Shown in pieces: positions 25,380-38,000 of a stretch of DNA of 64,000 nt. The notes below the pieces were generated by a model. That model saw only the letters and a program-made list of their open reading frames with translations. It was not told the DNA's origin and searched no databases. Source of the DNA: Phoronis australis (lineage: Eukaryota; Phoronida; Phoronidae); NCBI GenBank assembly GCA_002633005.1, contig NMRA01000519.1:133284-197283 (forward strand), written 5' to 3'. The number at the start of each line of letters is the position of its first letter. Within the stretch, counting starts at the first letter, position 1. The position numbers were made by a program, and so were the translations under genes.

Positions 25380-26085
25380 AGGTCGGGTATTGGATTTCCG
25401 ATAAGGACGAACCCAAAATGGGGAAGGAGTGACCAGAAATGGAAATACATGTAACAGGAATTCAGGCGGGGCGGACAGGTGAACATGACATTGCGTGATG
25501 GTGATAGGGCTGGCGGATATATATTTTTTTCTTTTTACGTCATCAGTCCGCATATCTAATGCCGTTCTCTTGTCGTTCACTCAAATGCCTAGAATATGAA
25601 AACATACCCAGACCTTGGTTCGACTGTCATTTTATACGATTGTTGGAAAAATGGGGAATGATCGGGCTGTGCTATGAAGGCAGAATCGTTGTTAATTAAA
25701 ACGGTCGTCCCATTTTCCGTCAGACCATCGTTAATTTGGTTTGCCTTTTACATGGGGAATTCCGTCCGTCCGTCAGAAAGTCGAATCAAGCATAACATTG
25801 CTTGGTCGGTTGCCGGAAATCCGGAATCGGCGGCTATATCTGGAATGAATAGTTAAAAGGAATGAACAGCCCCCACCAATCAGTTGAAAGTTCGTTTTAC
25901 TTATGTAAGCCATACACCTAGTGTAAATGTTTGGAATTTCGATTATTGCCTTTCGACAAGCGCGTGCTCCGGGTTATTTTATATTAGTACAGCAGCAGTA
26001 TAGTAAGATATTGGGTCATGTCGCCAGATGGAGACACAGAGTCGACAATGTGTTAAGTTATCACAAAGCTTTTTAATTATGTATT

Positions 26086-26314
26086 TCGGTTTTCAGAGTT
26101 TGTTAAACGCACGACACTTTTCATTGTTAACAGTCTTTATTCCGTTGCGTTCGTACTTTCGGAACAAAACTTTACTCTCAACTGAGCATACATGCAGATA
26201 CATGTACAGTAACTGACCTAACGAACGTACGTGTATATGTACGAACGCAACGCAATAAAGACTGTGAACAATGAAATGTGTCGCGCGTTTAACAAATTCT
26301 GTATAACCGAAAAC
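26086..26314. repeat. Fold-back inverted repeat (about 71-base arms)
   Basis: Arms at 26086-26156 and 26239-26314 are about 90 percent complementary. Shared words are GTACGAACGCAACG, AATAAAGACTGT, AACAATGAAA and GCGTTTAACAAA. The loop is about 82 bases. No terminal target duplication was identified. Confidence 0.75.
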
Positions 26315-28206
26315 TTACTCCCGTAGTACAGCCAATTATGTATTTCTTATATTTTGATCTTTGTCTCATACAGATCTGCAAAAATGAGGGTTCACACAAT
26401 TGAGATTTCCGTTACAGTCGCCTAAACAGAAGCACCTCTGGCAAAAAGGTGAAATTTACACTCGAGTTTGTGTGAAGCCTCTTCTGATTAATTGAATTCC
26501 TTTTCAAAACGGATTTTACACAATGTCAGTTTCTAACCTTATTCTTTTGGCTGCTGTATTAAGGAGTTAAACCGCTTAATTTTCTTCATGTATGTTTTAT
26601 TGGGATATATGTCGTGTTTTCCAGGAAAGAATGAATAGAGGTTACATGTGCATTTGATTGATGACGACTTTATTATCTTGTTAGGGCTGTGGAAAAAGGT
26701 TAATCTGGCTTGAACAATGTAAGACAATACGTTTGTTCTTTAGTTAATTCAAAAATACTTTTGAGTTTAGTTGCACTTACTGTATAAAATTGGCAGTGCA
26801 CGCTCTTTATTATGACTTCATTGTGAAATTCGGAGTTGCAACCTAACGCAAAACTTAATGCAAATTATACATATTTTCATTAATTATTCTGCTATTTGAA
26901 ACAAATAATTGTAACTATTCAAATATAAATTGAACCAACGACTCCTTTGCGTTTTTGTTGGCCATAAGAGATTTTTTGTATCGTTCTGCCAACTTGCAAC
27001 AGCGGGATACTCACATGTGCCAGGAAAAAATCCACTTAAAATTGTATCTTAATGGGAAAATAGCGCTTCGTTTTTGTCAACTTGGACGGCCACCCTCTCT
27101 AGGTTTAAAGGAGAATGTCACCCAAAAACAACCTATTGTGTATCAACTTAAATCGAGTAGTTCTACTCCATAACGGCACGTCCGTTTGCGTTATCTGACA
27201 CCTGACGGCAGACGGAGGTGTTGAAAATATCCAATGACGTAATTGGTTTCACACGCAGTCAATTCAGCAGTTCACAACAGGTGTCAGCTTATGGCTTAAT
27301 ATCAACGTTTAACACCAATTAATGATCAAACTTCGATGTAAAACTCTTAAAAATAAACCGAGTTCTTATAAAAAACGTGTTGTTTTATTTCGCTGTTACG
27401 ATTCACTGGTATTTGGACACGCCGTAGCCTAAAACGTTCGGCAGGCCAATTTACCAAGGTCCGTAACAGGAGTTTGGGTCTGTTCGGAAAAAAATTCGAA
27501 GTATTCTTCCGTGAAATACAGACAGGAGAACCTAAATCTGTGTTCTAAACACACAAAAAGCTTGTTATCCCGGCTAGTGGCTCGCAACCCGATCACTAGG
27601 CCCGGTGTCGCGGCCGGACTGACTCGTTATCCCGGCCAGTGGCTCGGAACCCGATCAGGCCAGTCGCCGCCGCCGGGACTGGCACGAACATTAACCGGCT
27701 TGAGTTGGACACTAAACCTGCAGTTACGAAATAAAGTATAATAGTGAGCCAAAAAGTAATGTGCAGGTAATTATTTATGAGAATTAGCCATGAAACTGAA
27801 AATCTGCTAACATGTACTTAGTAGCGGGGGCCGCGATGTCGGGGTTCCCCTTCCACAGACCGTCAGGGTAAAGCTTGTACAGTAACAGTGATTTGAATAA
27901 TGTATTTGTATTTCTAAATAAATATTCCCTAACATGTTACCACAGCATATAAACTCGAGTAATTGTTTCACAACAATTTTCTGTCAGCAAACACTGAATT
28001 AGCATGCGCTCACACGACCTCTGTACCCGGTCAATTATCTTTGATGCCGGCATCAAAAGCCGGTAACGCAGTGGTTTATTCATTGCTGGTTTCTCAAAAC
28101 TTTTGCACTCACGAGCACTCCGAGGCATTACAAATTGTTTCTAATGAGACTGACTTTGTTCCAGTTTCATATAAGCATTGGTTAGGATGAGAATAATTCA
28201 TTTTGA

Positions 28207-28413
28207 AACAGAACGCAGAATAATATACGTCTACAAGGCAACTCTCCCGGCGCCAATCCCGACTTAGTCAAGAGCTCATCCGACGAAGACTTCACGGGTC
28301 GGTTCCTTAGGTTTCACAGGCTATATCGGCTCGAACCGGAATACACTGATCAAGAAATACTAGAGAGGCGTCGTGAACATGTACAGGCAACGGAACGCAT
28401 GGATAGTTCTTTG
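28207..28413 (+). other. Unassigned coding-like stretch ending at a consensus splice donor
   Basis: A 69-codon open frame on the plus strand has protein-like composition, including SSSDEDFTGRF and EYTDQEILERRREHVQATE. It ends exactly at TTG/GTAAGC, a strong donor, in phase 0. A possible weak acceptor is the CAG ending at 28218. Downstream, another frame (to 28743) also looks coding, which would suit a frameshifted relic. No family is recognised. It is the only plus-strand exon candidate with a good donor. Confidence 0.3.
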
Positions 28414-29093
28414 GTAAGCCGGAATTCGTCACGGATATCACTGTCGACGAAATGCCGGCTACAGACACGGAGAAGTTTCACGGCCTCATACTTGCTATTA
28501 ACAGCCTACCTTTGATTATTCACTCCAGTGAGCCACTTCCTAAGCATTTCGGGCTCTCGAGGCAGTCGACAAAAAAACCATATACCCGCTTTCTTTGCAG
28601 CTTCATAGTTCGGACAAGCGGGAACGATGCAGCGCATTATAGCGGCATTCACTCTGCAGACGCACCACTGACGTCGGTGCGTCGTTTCTCACCTTCCTTA
28701 CAGGTTAACGCGACATCACTCGGCAAGATGAGGTCGACCGTATAAGAGGCGATAAGGATATAGACTGATTAAGACGGTAAAAAAAGACTAATTAATTCAG
28801 GTGGCATTCTCCATTAAGTTAGGCGACGGGTCGCTTACCCGACATCCCGGCTTCAAAGAAACCTGGACTATATTAGATTTTTGGATTTGGGTTTAAGTTC
28901 CAACGCTTTGCGTGTTTCTTGTTTCAAATTACACAAATCTTAGTTTTATCGTTGAGTTGGTGAAAGTTTAATGAAAATATTCATTCTCTTATCAGACACA
29001 CAGCAGACAATGGAGTTTTTCAGTTCGTCACATCCTCGCCCTCTATTAATCAAAGTTCTCAGCTCGATGACGTCAGCTATATCTTCCTTCCGG

Positions 29094-32000
29094 TTATCTG
29101 AACTGTCCAAGTACAGTCTTTTCCACTCCCATTGTTGTAGACTCAAACATCAGTGAAGCAACAAAGGCTGAGCTGTAGGCGAAGACGAGATTTCCGAAAA
29201 AGTAATAGATCTGGAAAAACAATTCAAAAACATTTAAATCTGGTCCTTGCGCCAACTTTTGGCCACATCACTTGACCTTGTGGTCAGTCTGCAATTATAC
29301 AATATATAACTGCACTAATTGATGTTTAATTTAAAGAGAAAAGGCCAACATGAACAAAGATTAAATCCACAGCGTAGACTTTCAGTTTCCGTGCCGACGA
29401 GGGGAACTAAACGCAACATTAATTTTTGACTAAGCGAAATCTGGAACCAACAACCAAGTTCCAACTTCGTGATTCCAAATGTTACGAGTTTGCTATTACA
29501 AAATTAAAGTATGAAAGTGGTAACAAAATTTTCGCATAGCATTACGCCAAGACGACTAAGTACTGAAACGCCTGAACGAGCGACTGTCTAGACGCCTCTG
29601 TATCCATTTGGAAATGCATAATTTCCGTTTTCAAAAGTGCCTTCTTTCACTGGTATCGTTTCCGTGTCGTATCTAAAATGTTTTATCCCCGTCCAAAGCG
29701 CTAATTCAATCATGAAAAAACAGGTAACGTTTTGAGTTTTCAAAGTTGTCCTAAACACGAATGCACTACCGGTACAAATCGGCGCCTGCGCGGTTAGTTT
29801 TCCTCTACTCACTATATTGGGTATGGTATAGAGCGTGGGCAGTTCCTGTTGGTGTTTGTACCACATGATGAGGACGGGGTGGACGAGGTAGGCACAGTAG
29901 GTAAGCCGACTGAGAGGTATTAGAGCAGACCAGGAGAGCAGCATGTTAACGAAACCTGCAATGGACAGGAGTGTTGTTTTTGGCAAAAATAAGAGTTCGA
30001 ATTTTAACATCAGCGCATATGTAAACAACGAAGTTATGTTCATAGACCTTTCGGCTAATTGTCTCAAAACCATTCTCATGGCAAAGTTCAAAATATTCCA
30101 AGCAGGTACCACAGGTGGAGATCACACTGTACGGGTACACGTCAAAATGAATCTTGAGCGAGGAGACCAAAAATCTTGAGAATGGGTTAATGGAAAAAAT
30201 ACAACAAAACGTCGATTAACAAAATGTGATTGTGTAAGTAAGGAATGGAGGAGTTTTCAAAATGCAGGCGTCATAACAATTCATTTTTACACGTAGACAT
30301 GCCAATATCAATCATCTGCTAGCCAACACCAAGTGCACGACGTACAGAATAGACGTGACTCGTTGTCGAAGAGCAAATTTCACTTCCATGAATAAGTGTC
30401 AATAGGATAGCCTGTTCACTACTCGTTTGTGTAAGCTATTCTCCTTGGTCCTTAGGCCAACTTATCTCACAGTTTGAAATTTTTCATTCACAGTTGTAAT
30501 AAGCAATGGCTAAACTCGGTTTGTTTTATTACTTGAAACGATATATTTAAACGAGTCACTAAGTTGGAAAAAATTTACCTCCGTATCCAGAACAACAAGC
30601 GAATATCACCCATCCCACGCCGAGTGACCAGCCAAACCGGAAGGTGGCGTTGAACAAGGATGTGACGTTGTTCGTCCACGGTTTGCCGTTCAGAGGGTCA
30701 TAAACTCCGTACAGTGTAGAAATACAAAGGAAAGCTGCCGCCAGCCATCCAAACAACACTGCTACCTGCACAACAAGATCAGGAGTTATCCAACCTAAAA
30801 ACGTTGTTCACTCTACCCGTATCACGTTCAGCCTACATACAGTGTTGCAAAGTTTCAATCGAATGTCTAGCCAGATCTGGACAAAACGGACATAGTCGAG
30901 GATGCTGTCTGGAAATTGGTTCAGACTGTGAAAAGATTGATTGGTGTACACGTATCAGTCACCAGGGGGACATTTTTCGTCAACCAGACAGACGAATAAA
31001 TAACAATCCTTGACCATAGATGCCTCCAAAATATGTGGTCTACATGTGGAAAGAGCGAAATTAGCCGACAGGACAAATTCCTTGTCGACAGTAGGGAGCC
31101 TACAAATGTTCTTTGGCTGAAAACATAGATCATGGGAGTGGAGTTTATTTCACGCAAAGTAGCGAGGAAATTTTGAAGCACGTGCGTGTGCGTGTGCGAG
31201 CACATGTAGAATGTGACCACTAAATTTTTCCCGAGACACAATAGGAAAATAACCATACATATTGTGCTGTTTGTTTTACTCAAATCGTGCCATGTGAGTC
31301 TCGAGCTAATTTTCCTGGCCAAGGCAATGTTATGCAAAATCATTGTTACGAGTACATGGATTATTGGGTAACCCACCTTTGGAAGACGGGCTTTGCATTT
31401 TGTTCTGTACAACACGTATCCAACAAGCATGCCCACGAGATAGGTTGACATCCGGATATACGGACGAACATAAAGCGTTGACCAAACAGGAGTCTGGTGG
31501 GTCCTGCGAAAATGGAAAACCGTTTGTAACATGCTGGAATAGCGTAAAAGTCATATTTGTTCTTCAACAACATACACTTATACATGCGCACAACCACCCT
31601 AAAACATAGGGTGTTTGAAGGTTTTGGTATGTGGAGCTTTTAGTGAGAAAGAGAACGGAAACTAAAAAGCGTGGTACTAAGTTCATTCATCATGCATTCT
31701 CGCCGATTTCCGGTGGACCCTTATCTCATTTTCTCGTTCTTTTTGTTTCTCTGAGGGGGGCCTTTTTGCCCACTTCGCCAGATGGGGAGTCCCCTGGGTG
31801 TAAGCACTTCATTTACAAGCTTAAGGGGGCAGGGGTTTCACTCTCACACACCTACACTCATTCACACTTCGTCAGTTAACGGAAGTAACACCAAACAATA
31901 TACGAATATAATGTATAACAGATTCACTGCATGGCAGCATTGGCGCTCTCCCACAGTCTAATTTCAATGTTGTAGAGTTCTCTTTGTTTTTTAAAACTAA

Positions 32001-35000
32001 ATATAGCAATTTTAACACATTTCAACATGAATATCTTTAAAGGCAGATAGGATTAGGTTTAGGGATAGGGGAAGTCAAATGTTGAAAAAGACACAAATCG
32101 CAACGTCTTTTAGGTTGGCGACTGCAACAAAACCTGTATATATATATATATATATATATATAAATATATAAATTCAAGTGATGAAAACACACAATTCCCT
32201 GTCTGTTTCTCACTTTGTTTCATGAAAAAGCCTACACATTAAAGGGCTCACTAATTTTAACAGAAACATAATATGTAAAATTCAAGATTGGCAGGATTTG
32301 CGTAAGAGTACATGTCTTACCCGGGTGGTGCGTCCTTTACATTTCCATACAGCCCAATGTAGTTAACGCTAGATATCACACCCGGGGTAACAATGGTACC
32401 AACCAAAAAGACCGCCCAGACACCTAGGCCTATAAATGATGACCTGGAAGTAAGAAAAAGGACATGACGTCATACATGTATATGACAACTCATCACGGGG
32501 GAAGTTGATCTATAAATGTGCGTCACCCTATCCAGTGTTTAGAAGTGTGTCGCTATGGTGTCATTACTAATTAGCAATCATATATCATTAAGATCCTTAA
32601 AGAAGCAGTTTTGCAAAATCATGTAGAGAATTATCAGATAACTACCAACTAACCTGAAAAGCGGGATTAATATCACAGGACTGATGACGTAAAACTGCAT
32701 ATCATTAGCCAAGTACCATGCCCATCCCATACACTGAAAGCAAAAGATGATGTAGGTATACTAATTGGACACTGCACAGATGCAAACTCGTTTTAGAGCA
32801 GCTGCTGCTCGAACAGTACATATGAATAAAATTCCGAAAATTGAATACTACCCGTTTTGCACCTAATTTCCTGGAAATTGGTAACATGAGCCTAATGCGT
32901 TATTATAAGCACATGTAACGGTTCGGAAGTCAATTTACAATGAATATTTGGAATTTTCGTCTGATGGTGAGAAGGCAGATGTTCATGAAAATTAGCTAGT
33001 CAGAAAATGAAAGTTACAAAGATGGTTTGATTGCCGTTCAGTGCATCGGATTGGTGTAAATATTAGTGACGTGTGAGATGCCTGGAAAAAACTAATGTAC
33101 TTGATTGGTCCATTAAACTGGCAATGACTCCTCTTCACGGTGCATATGCCGAACATATAATTTATGACATCGCGTGCCTGAGCTATCAATCAATTCATTC
33201 GATTGTTGTCCTATGCTGACGCCTAGCCGTAAGCTAAATACTCGGATAATTTTCTCACGAGGTAGCAGATATCTCTTCGTCTGCGCTGAACTTGATGTAT
33301 TTACGAGACATACATGTACATGTAAGCCTACCTGTTTGTCTGAGTGGACAATATTGTTGATGTAGAGCACGTTAGTCCACCAATTATACCTACAGTTGAG
33401 GTCTGTGTCTACCTGCCAGTATGGCCCGGAGCCCGTGTACTGGATTAAACACACGTATATCATCATCACCAGCAAATATGGCGGAGTTAGTCTACAAACG
33501 TGATAAAGGAGGTGATGATCATTCCAGAACATCTTTTATCAAATGTTCACACCGACAGTTAGTACTAAGTTTATCTTTTTGCCAAATCAAAGCCTTCTTA
33601 CAAGCTTTGAAAGAGCCAAGAACACGTAAAACATGTAACTGTTTGTTTTGTGCAAAGGCTTCAACAAGTAGACAATGATTCATCTGTATGTTTAGGGAAG
33701 TGGCAGTCAGTCAAGAAATTGTGCCAGGTTAGAAACGGCAAGTGCAAACAATATTGCCTGTACGTGATTAATGAATATTAACAAATGGAGTGTCAAACCA
33801 AATCAATATTCTGCATGAATTATTTCGTAGTTGCCCTATACATGAATGCACATGCCCAGAGCGGCGAATTGTGGGAAAATATTTTCTTTTCCCCATTGTA
33901 ACTGGAAATTCGTCAGGAGTGATGCAACTGCTTTCCCACTGCCTTCTATGTCCGTCTCTCCGTGAAATTAGCACGGTATACAAGCTTGTGCCAACATAAC
34001 ACCCACACCATGCAATTGTGACTAGAAAATGTTCAAAGTAAAGCTGGATGTTCACCTTATATAGCGGTGTACGTAAAACATTAACCAGTTCAGCTTCCCT
34101 TTCCGACGATCCATCTCCTTCAGCGTAAGATACGTAACCAGGAGACCACTACAAACATAGACAAGAGCAGCGCGGATGAAAGGGTGCTTTTCTGACCACA
34201 TACGTGCACTGATTGGTTAAAAAATTTACTCTAAACTTGTTTTCCGGCAAGGCTACTGGTTCGATACACAGCAGCCAGTTAGGTCTACATGACCTTCAAG
34301 GATATGTAGGTTCAGGATTTTCTAAAACCTGCGTCAGCGGACTAAGTATTGACGGGGTCTCTACCTGTAGTCTTAATGTGTCTTTCTGAGCAAAGCGATT
34401 GCAGTATTAGGCGTGTTGAAATCCTCGTCACTCATTAAAAGCAAACGACGATGCATTAGGCTGCATTGTACTTCAGACACTTCACGTCTCGTTAAACTAG
34501 CAAGTCAAATTACTCACCTTAAAACGAAAAACGTGTCAACAGAGACGGTAGCGTTCACTATTGCGAGAAAAGTCCATCGCTTAACGTATATTGGCAGATC
34601 ACCCATGTTACCTGAAACGACGGCGATTAAATTACAACACAGCAGACCATGCTGAACTAACGATACGCTTTTGCATTAATGGAGTGCAACGGGTTTTTTT
34701 TTTGGGGGGGGGGTTAACAACTCAAGTTCATTTTGTTAGCAGGAGTCGAACAGCATGTTGACTGTCAGTTGGCATTGGGAACAGAGTAAGCCCGATAGAC
34801 ATGTTGATGCACGTACCTACTGGGAAAACAAGGTCTCTGAATTTGGGAAATTTTGTGTTATATCTGATTGTATTCGAACAATCGCTTACGGAGGTTTACA
34901 GAGTTCGAATCCTATGTCTTTTAGAAAATTTTCTGAGGACGAGTTTGGCGATTTCCAGTGATACAAACTATCAGAAAAAGTACAGTTTTTAAGTCCGCAA

Positions 35001-38000
35001 ATTTGCTGGAGACTGTTGTTAAAGGATCCAGTGCCTATGCCGGTCGACTTACCTATGGTTCCGGGAGAGTTGCCTATAACCAATGTGTGGCCGAGTATTA
35101 CCCAAGTCATACTTAGAAATCGGATTCCGTTGATGCACTCCAGCGATCCTGCCGTCTGCTTGGCGCTGAGAATCTTCTTGCCATTGGTGTAGACAGAGAA
35201 CGACAAGATGAAGTTGCACAGAAAACCTGTAAAGGAATTCGTTAGCATATTCAAGGCATAGTTACAAAATCTTGATTAGGTCCTAAGAAGTATATCAAGA
35301 TAATGAGTCAGAGAGTATTTGGTGGTTGTGACGGTGTTGGTGGTCAAAATGGTGTTGGGACTAAACACCTGTAGAGAGAGAGAGAGNNNNNNNNNNNNNN
35401 NNNNNNNNNNNNNNNNNNNNNNNNNNNNNNNNNNNNNNNNNNNNNNNNNNNNNNNNNNNNNNNNNNNNNNNNNNNNNNNNNNNNNNNNNNNNNNNNNNNN
35501 NNNNNNNNNNNNNNNNNNNNNNNNNNNNNNNNNNNNNNNNNNNNNNNNNNNNNNNNNNNNNNNNNNNNNNNNNNNNNNNNNNNNNNNNNNNNNNNNNNNN
35601 NNNNNNNNNNNNNNNNNNNNNNNNNNNNNNNNNNNNNNNNNNNNNNNNNNNNNNNNNNNNNNNNNNNNNNNGGGAGAGAGGGAGAGGGGGAGAGAGGGTG
35701 AGAGGGTGAGAGAGAGGGGGAATTCTAAAAGTTCTGCTACCATATTCAAACTCTCCCTGCATCCCTGCCGTAACCTTAAGGTAGGTGTATCTTGAACTGG
35801 TTTATTCACCTTTCTGTGAGGCTTTGCTTTCGTTGACTACTAGACCAAGCTCGTCACCTTCATCTACCGTGCTGCGGAAGAACTGGTCGTAGACATCGTA
35901 CGACGTGCCCACGATAATGAAGACGACGAAGAAGGCAACAACAACACTGCAATCAAATGTGATTTAGTCCCCATGAGTTGACAACGACATTACATCTCAA
36001 GCATTCTATACCATGTAAGTATAGACGTCCATGCATGGTATAGCTACTTACAAGTAGATTGGTCAACTCTAAAATTCAAATTTGGATTGCCTTGATGGAG
36101 TTAGAGTTTTAATTGTCATTTCGGCCTACTGTGACGCGCTTTCCAGGATTGGGAAGAAAAGTACACATTCTTTAGGCTCATACACTAAGAGAAGCATTCC
36201 CATTTTGTTAAATTAGAAGTTTGAAACTGTCTTTAATTACCCGCTGCTGTCCATCACCAACGACGCAAGGCTTGTAGCCATGAATGACGAATGACTTTGT
36301 AAGGAAGGAGATTATCATCTTATTAACTTATAGCGGATGTGGGCTACAGAGAGTAGTTTTTAGGTTCCAGCTAAGAAACCAATATACGTGTATGATTTAG
36401 CATTTGGTAATATGCTATGACACAGCTTAGTAATGCTCTGAGTGAAAGACTTACAAGGCTACGATGGCCCTTGTGTCCACTACTTTCTCCGTAGGCTGGC
36501 ACGTGACTTGTACGTCACTGCTGTTGACGGCGAGTTTTGGAACTAAGGCACCAACTGTACTTGACGTCATGTTCACAACTGCGTGACAGTGAGATAAAGT
36601 TTAAACAAAACCAGTATCGTTAGCCAATAGTAAAATGCGAAAAACGAGTAAGAAACTTATCATTAATTGTTAAATATGTACTATGTAGGCTCTAGTCATT
36701 TTCACAGTATACAAAGTATGTCGATGACGGTATTCACTTGCTAAATAGAGTGCCTGGCCTTATAGCTAATTATGGACGATTGTTTGACTTTTTCTAGAAC
36801 ACTGATTTGTAAATTGGTTAAGGAAGGTCATTCGGGTTATTTAAAGGCAAACTATAACGAACGGATAGTCTGAACTAAAATTTCATTTATTCCAAAATTT
36901 GGCCCATCAATTTCCTGTGATGCTGCTCACTGCAAACGAGAACGCATGAATGAATAACAAACTGGACGTTTTATTGACTCTTAAAAACATGCCCTAATTG
37001 TGTTAGTAAGTCGACATCGACCAGAACGCTGTTCCGCAAGATACACGTATCTGCTACAGACTTCGGTTTAGACGTCCGGAGTCAAATTGCAATTATGTTG
37101 CCATTTTCCATTCTATAGAACTTAGTGTATATGGAATCAAGATAATCGGACATGTATATGTTATTCAGTGTTAGGGTACATTATGGTTCACGTAAATGGC
37201 TGTTTAACCCTGATTTGCCTTGAAAAACGCAAAATTGAAATTATTAGTTCAAAATCTTATGTTTTTGCCCGAGTTTACTGCTCATGTCAAATGGTCTGAC
37301 GCGTTAACTTGAACTCACCTGCATCATTTATGATAATGTACTCAATGATTACAATAATTCGCTGACTTCCTATACAAATTATATTACATTATGATGCCGG
37401 AATATGCATTGCTTGACCCTTCTTTGCTGGAAACAATTGCCCAAAAACGAGATCACGTGGCCTTAATTTGCTCTCACTACTTCATGTACCTGCTCGAAGT
37501 AGTGTTTTCGCCTCAGTTTCGTTACAGTTGCTGGGCACACACACGGCACTCCCGATACTAGAAACTGCTCCGCCCTGAAAATGTCCAAGCATTGTCATGC
37601 AACTGCATCTACATGTACATTAGCATACATAATTATTGGGAAGTTATAATACATACGAATCTACGCAGGAGGGAAATTGTACGCTACCCCACGCTCAGCA
37701 TGCCTAGGCCAGACATTGGCTAATCCTTCTCACGTGATTGTAAATTGATGCGCGTGGCTCAACCGCGGTGCAAAAGAAAACGTTTTCGCTATAATTTCCT
37801 TCATAATCCACTGATTTTGAAAATTTGAAGAAGGTAATATTTACTGTTCAAATTTATAACCATTCACTATGGGTGCTTGTCTTTTTCGTTGTTCGTTTTT
37901 TGACTTTCGGAAAATCGTACCCTAAACGGGTGCGTCGTCACAGCGGCAATTATCTCATTCAATGCACATTCCAACATGAATTGCGCGCAATCACCACATT

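Larger units (their letters stand above)
22863..25822. repeat. Large direct duplication, copy 2
   Basis: Second copy of the 18460-21423 segment, 2,960 bases, same orientation. Differences seen by eye are scattered substitutions and short indels in non-coding parts. In the CCP exon only one change alters a residue (Ser to Phe after GYDWSDDV). Confidence 0.92.
25823..29093. other. Intergenic stretch between the CCP array and the NRF-6-like gene
   Basis: About 3.3 kb. It contains a fold-back repeat (26086-26314), a CpG-rich tandem pair of about 63 bases (27564-27670, unit starting TTATCCCGG) and a coding-like stretch on the plus strand (28207-28413). No complete gene is supported. Confidence 0.45.

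Noticed and set aside
29588-29812. Open frame continuing past exon 14 of the NRF-6-like gene
   Set aside because: The consensus donor at 29812 and a conserved downstream exon (29094-29210) carrying FESTTMGVEK explain the gene; the read-through is at most an intron-retention variant.
37203-37216. TTAACCCTGA considered as another piggyBac end
   Set aside because: No matching inverted end or TTAA partner was found nearby.
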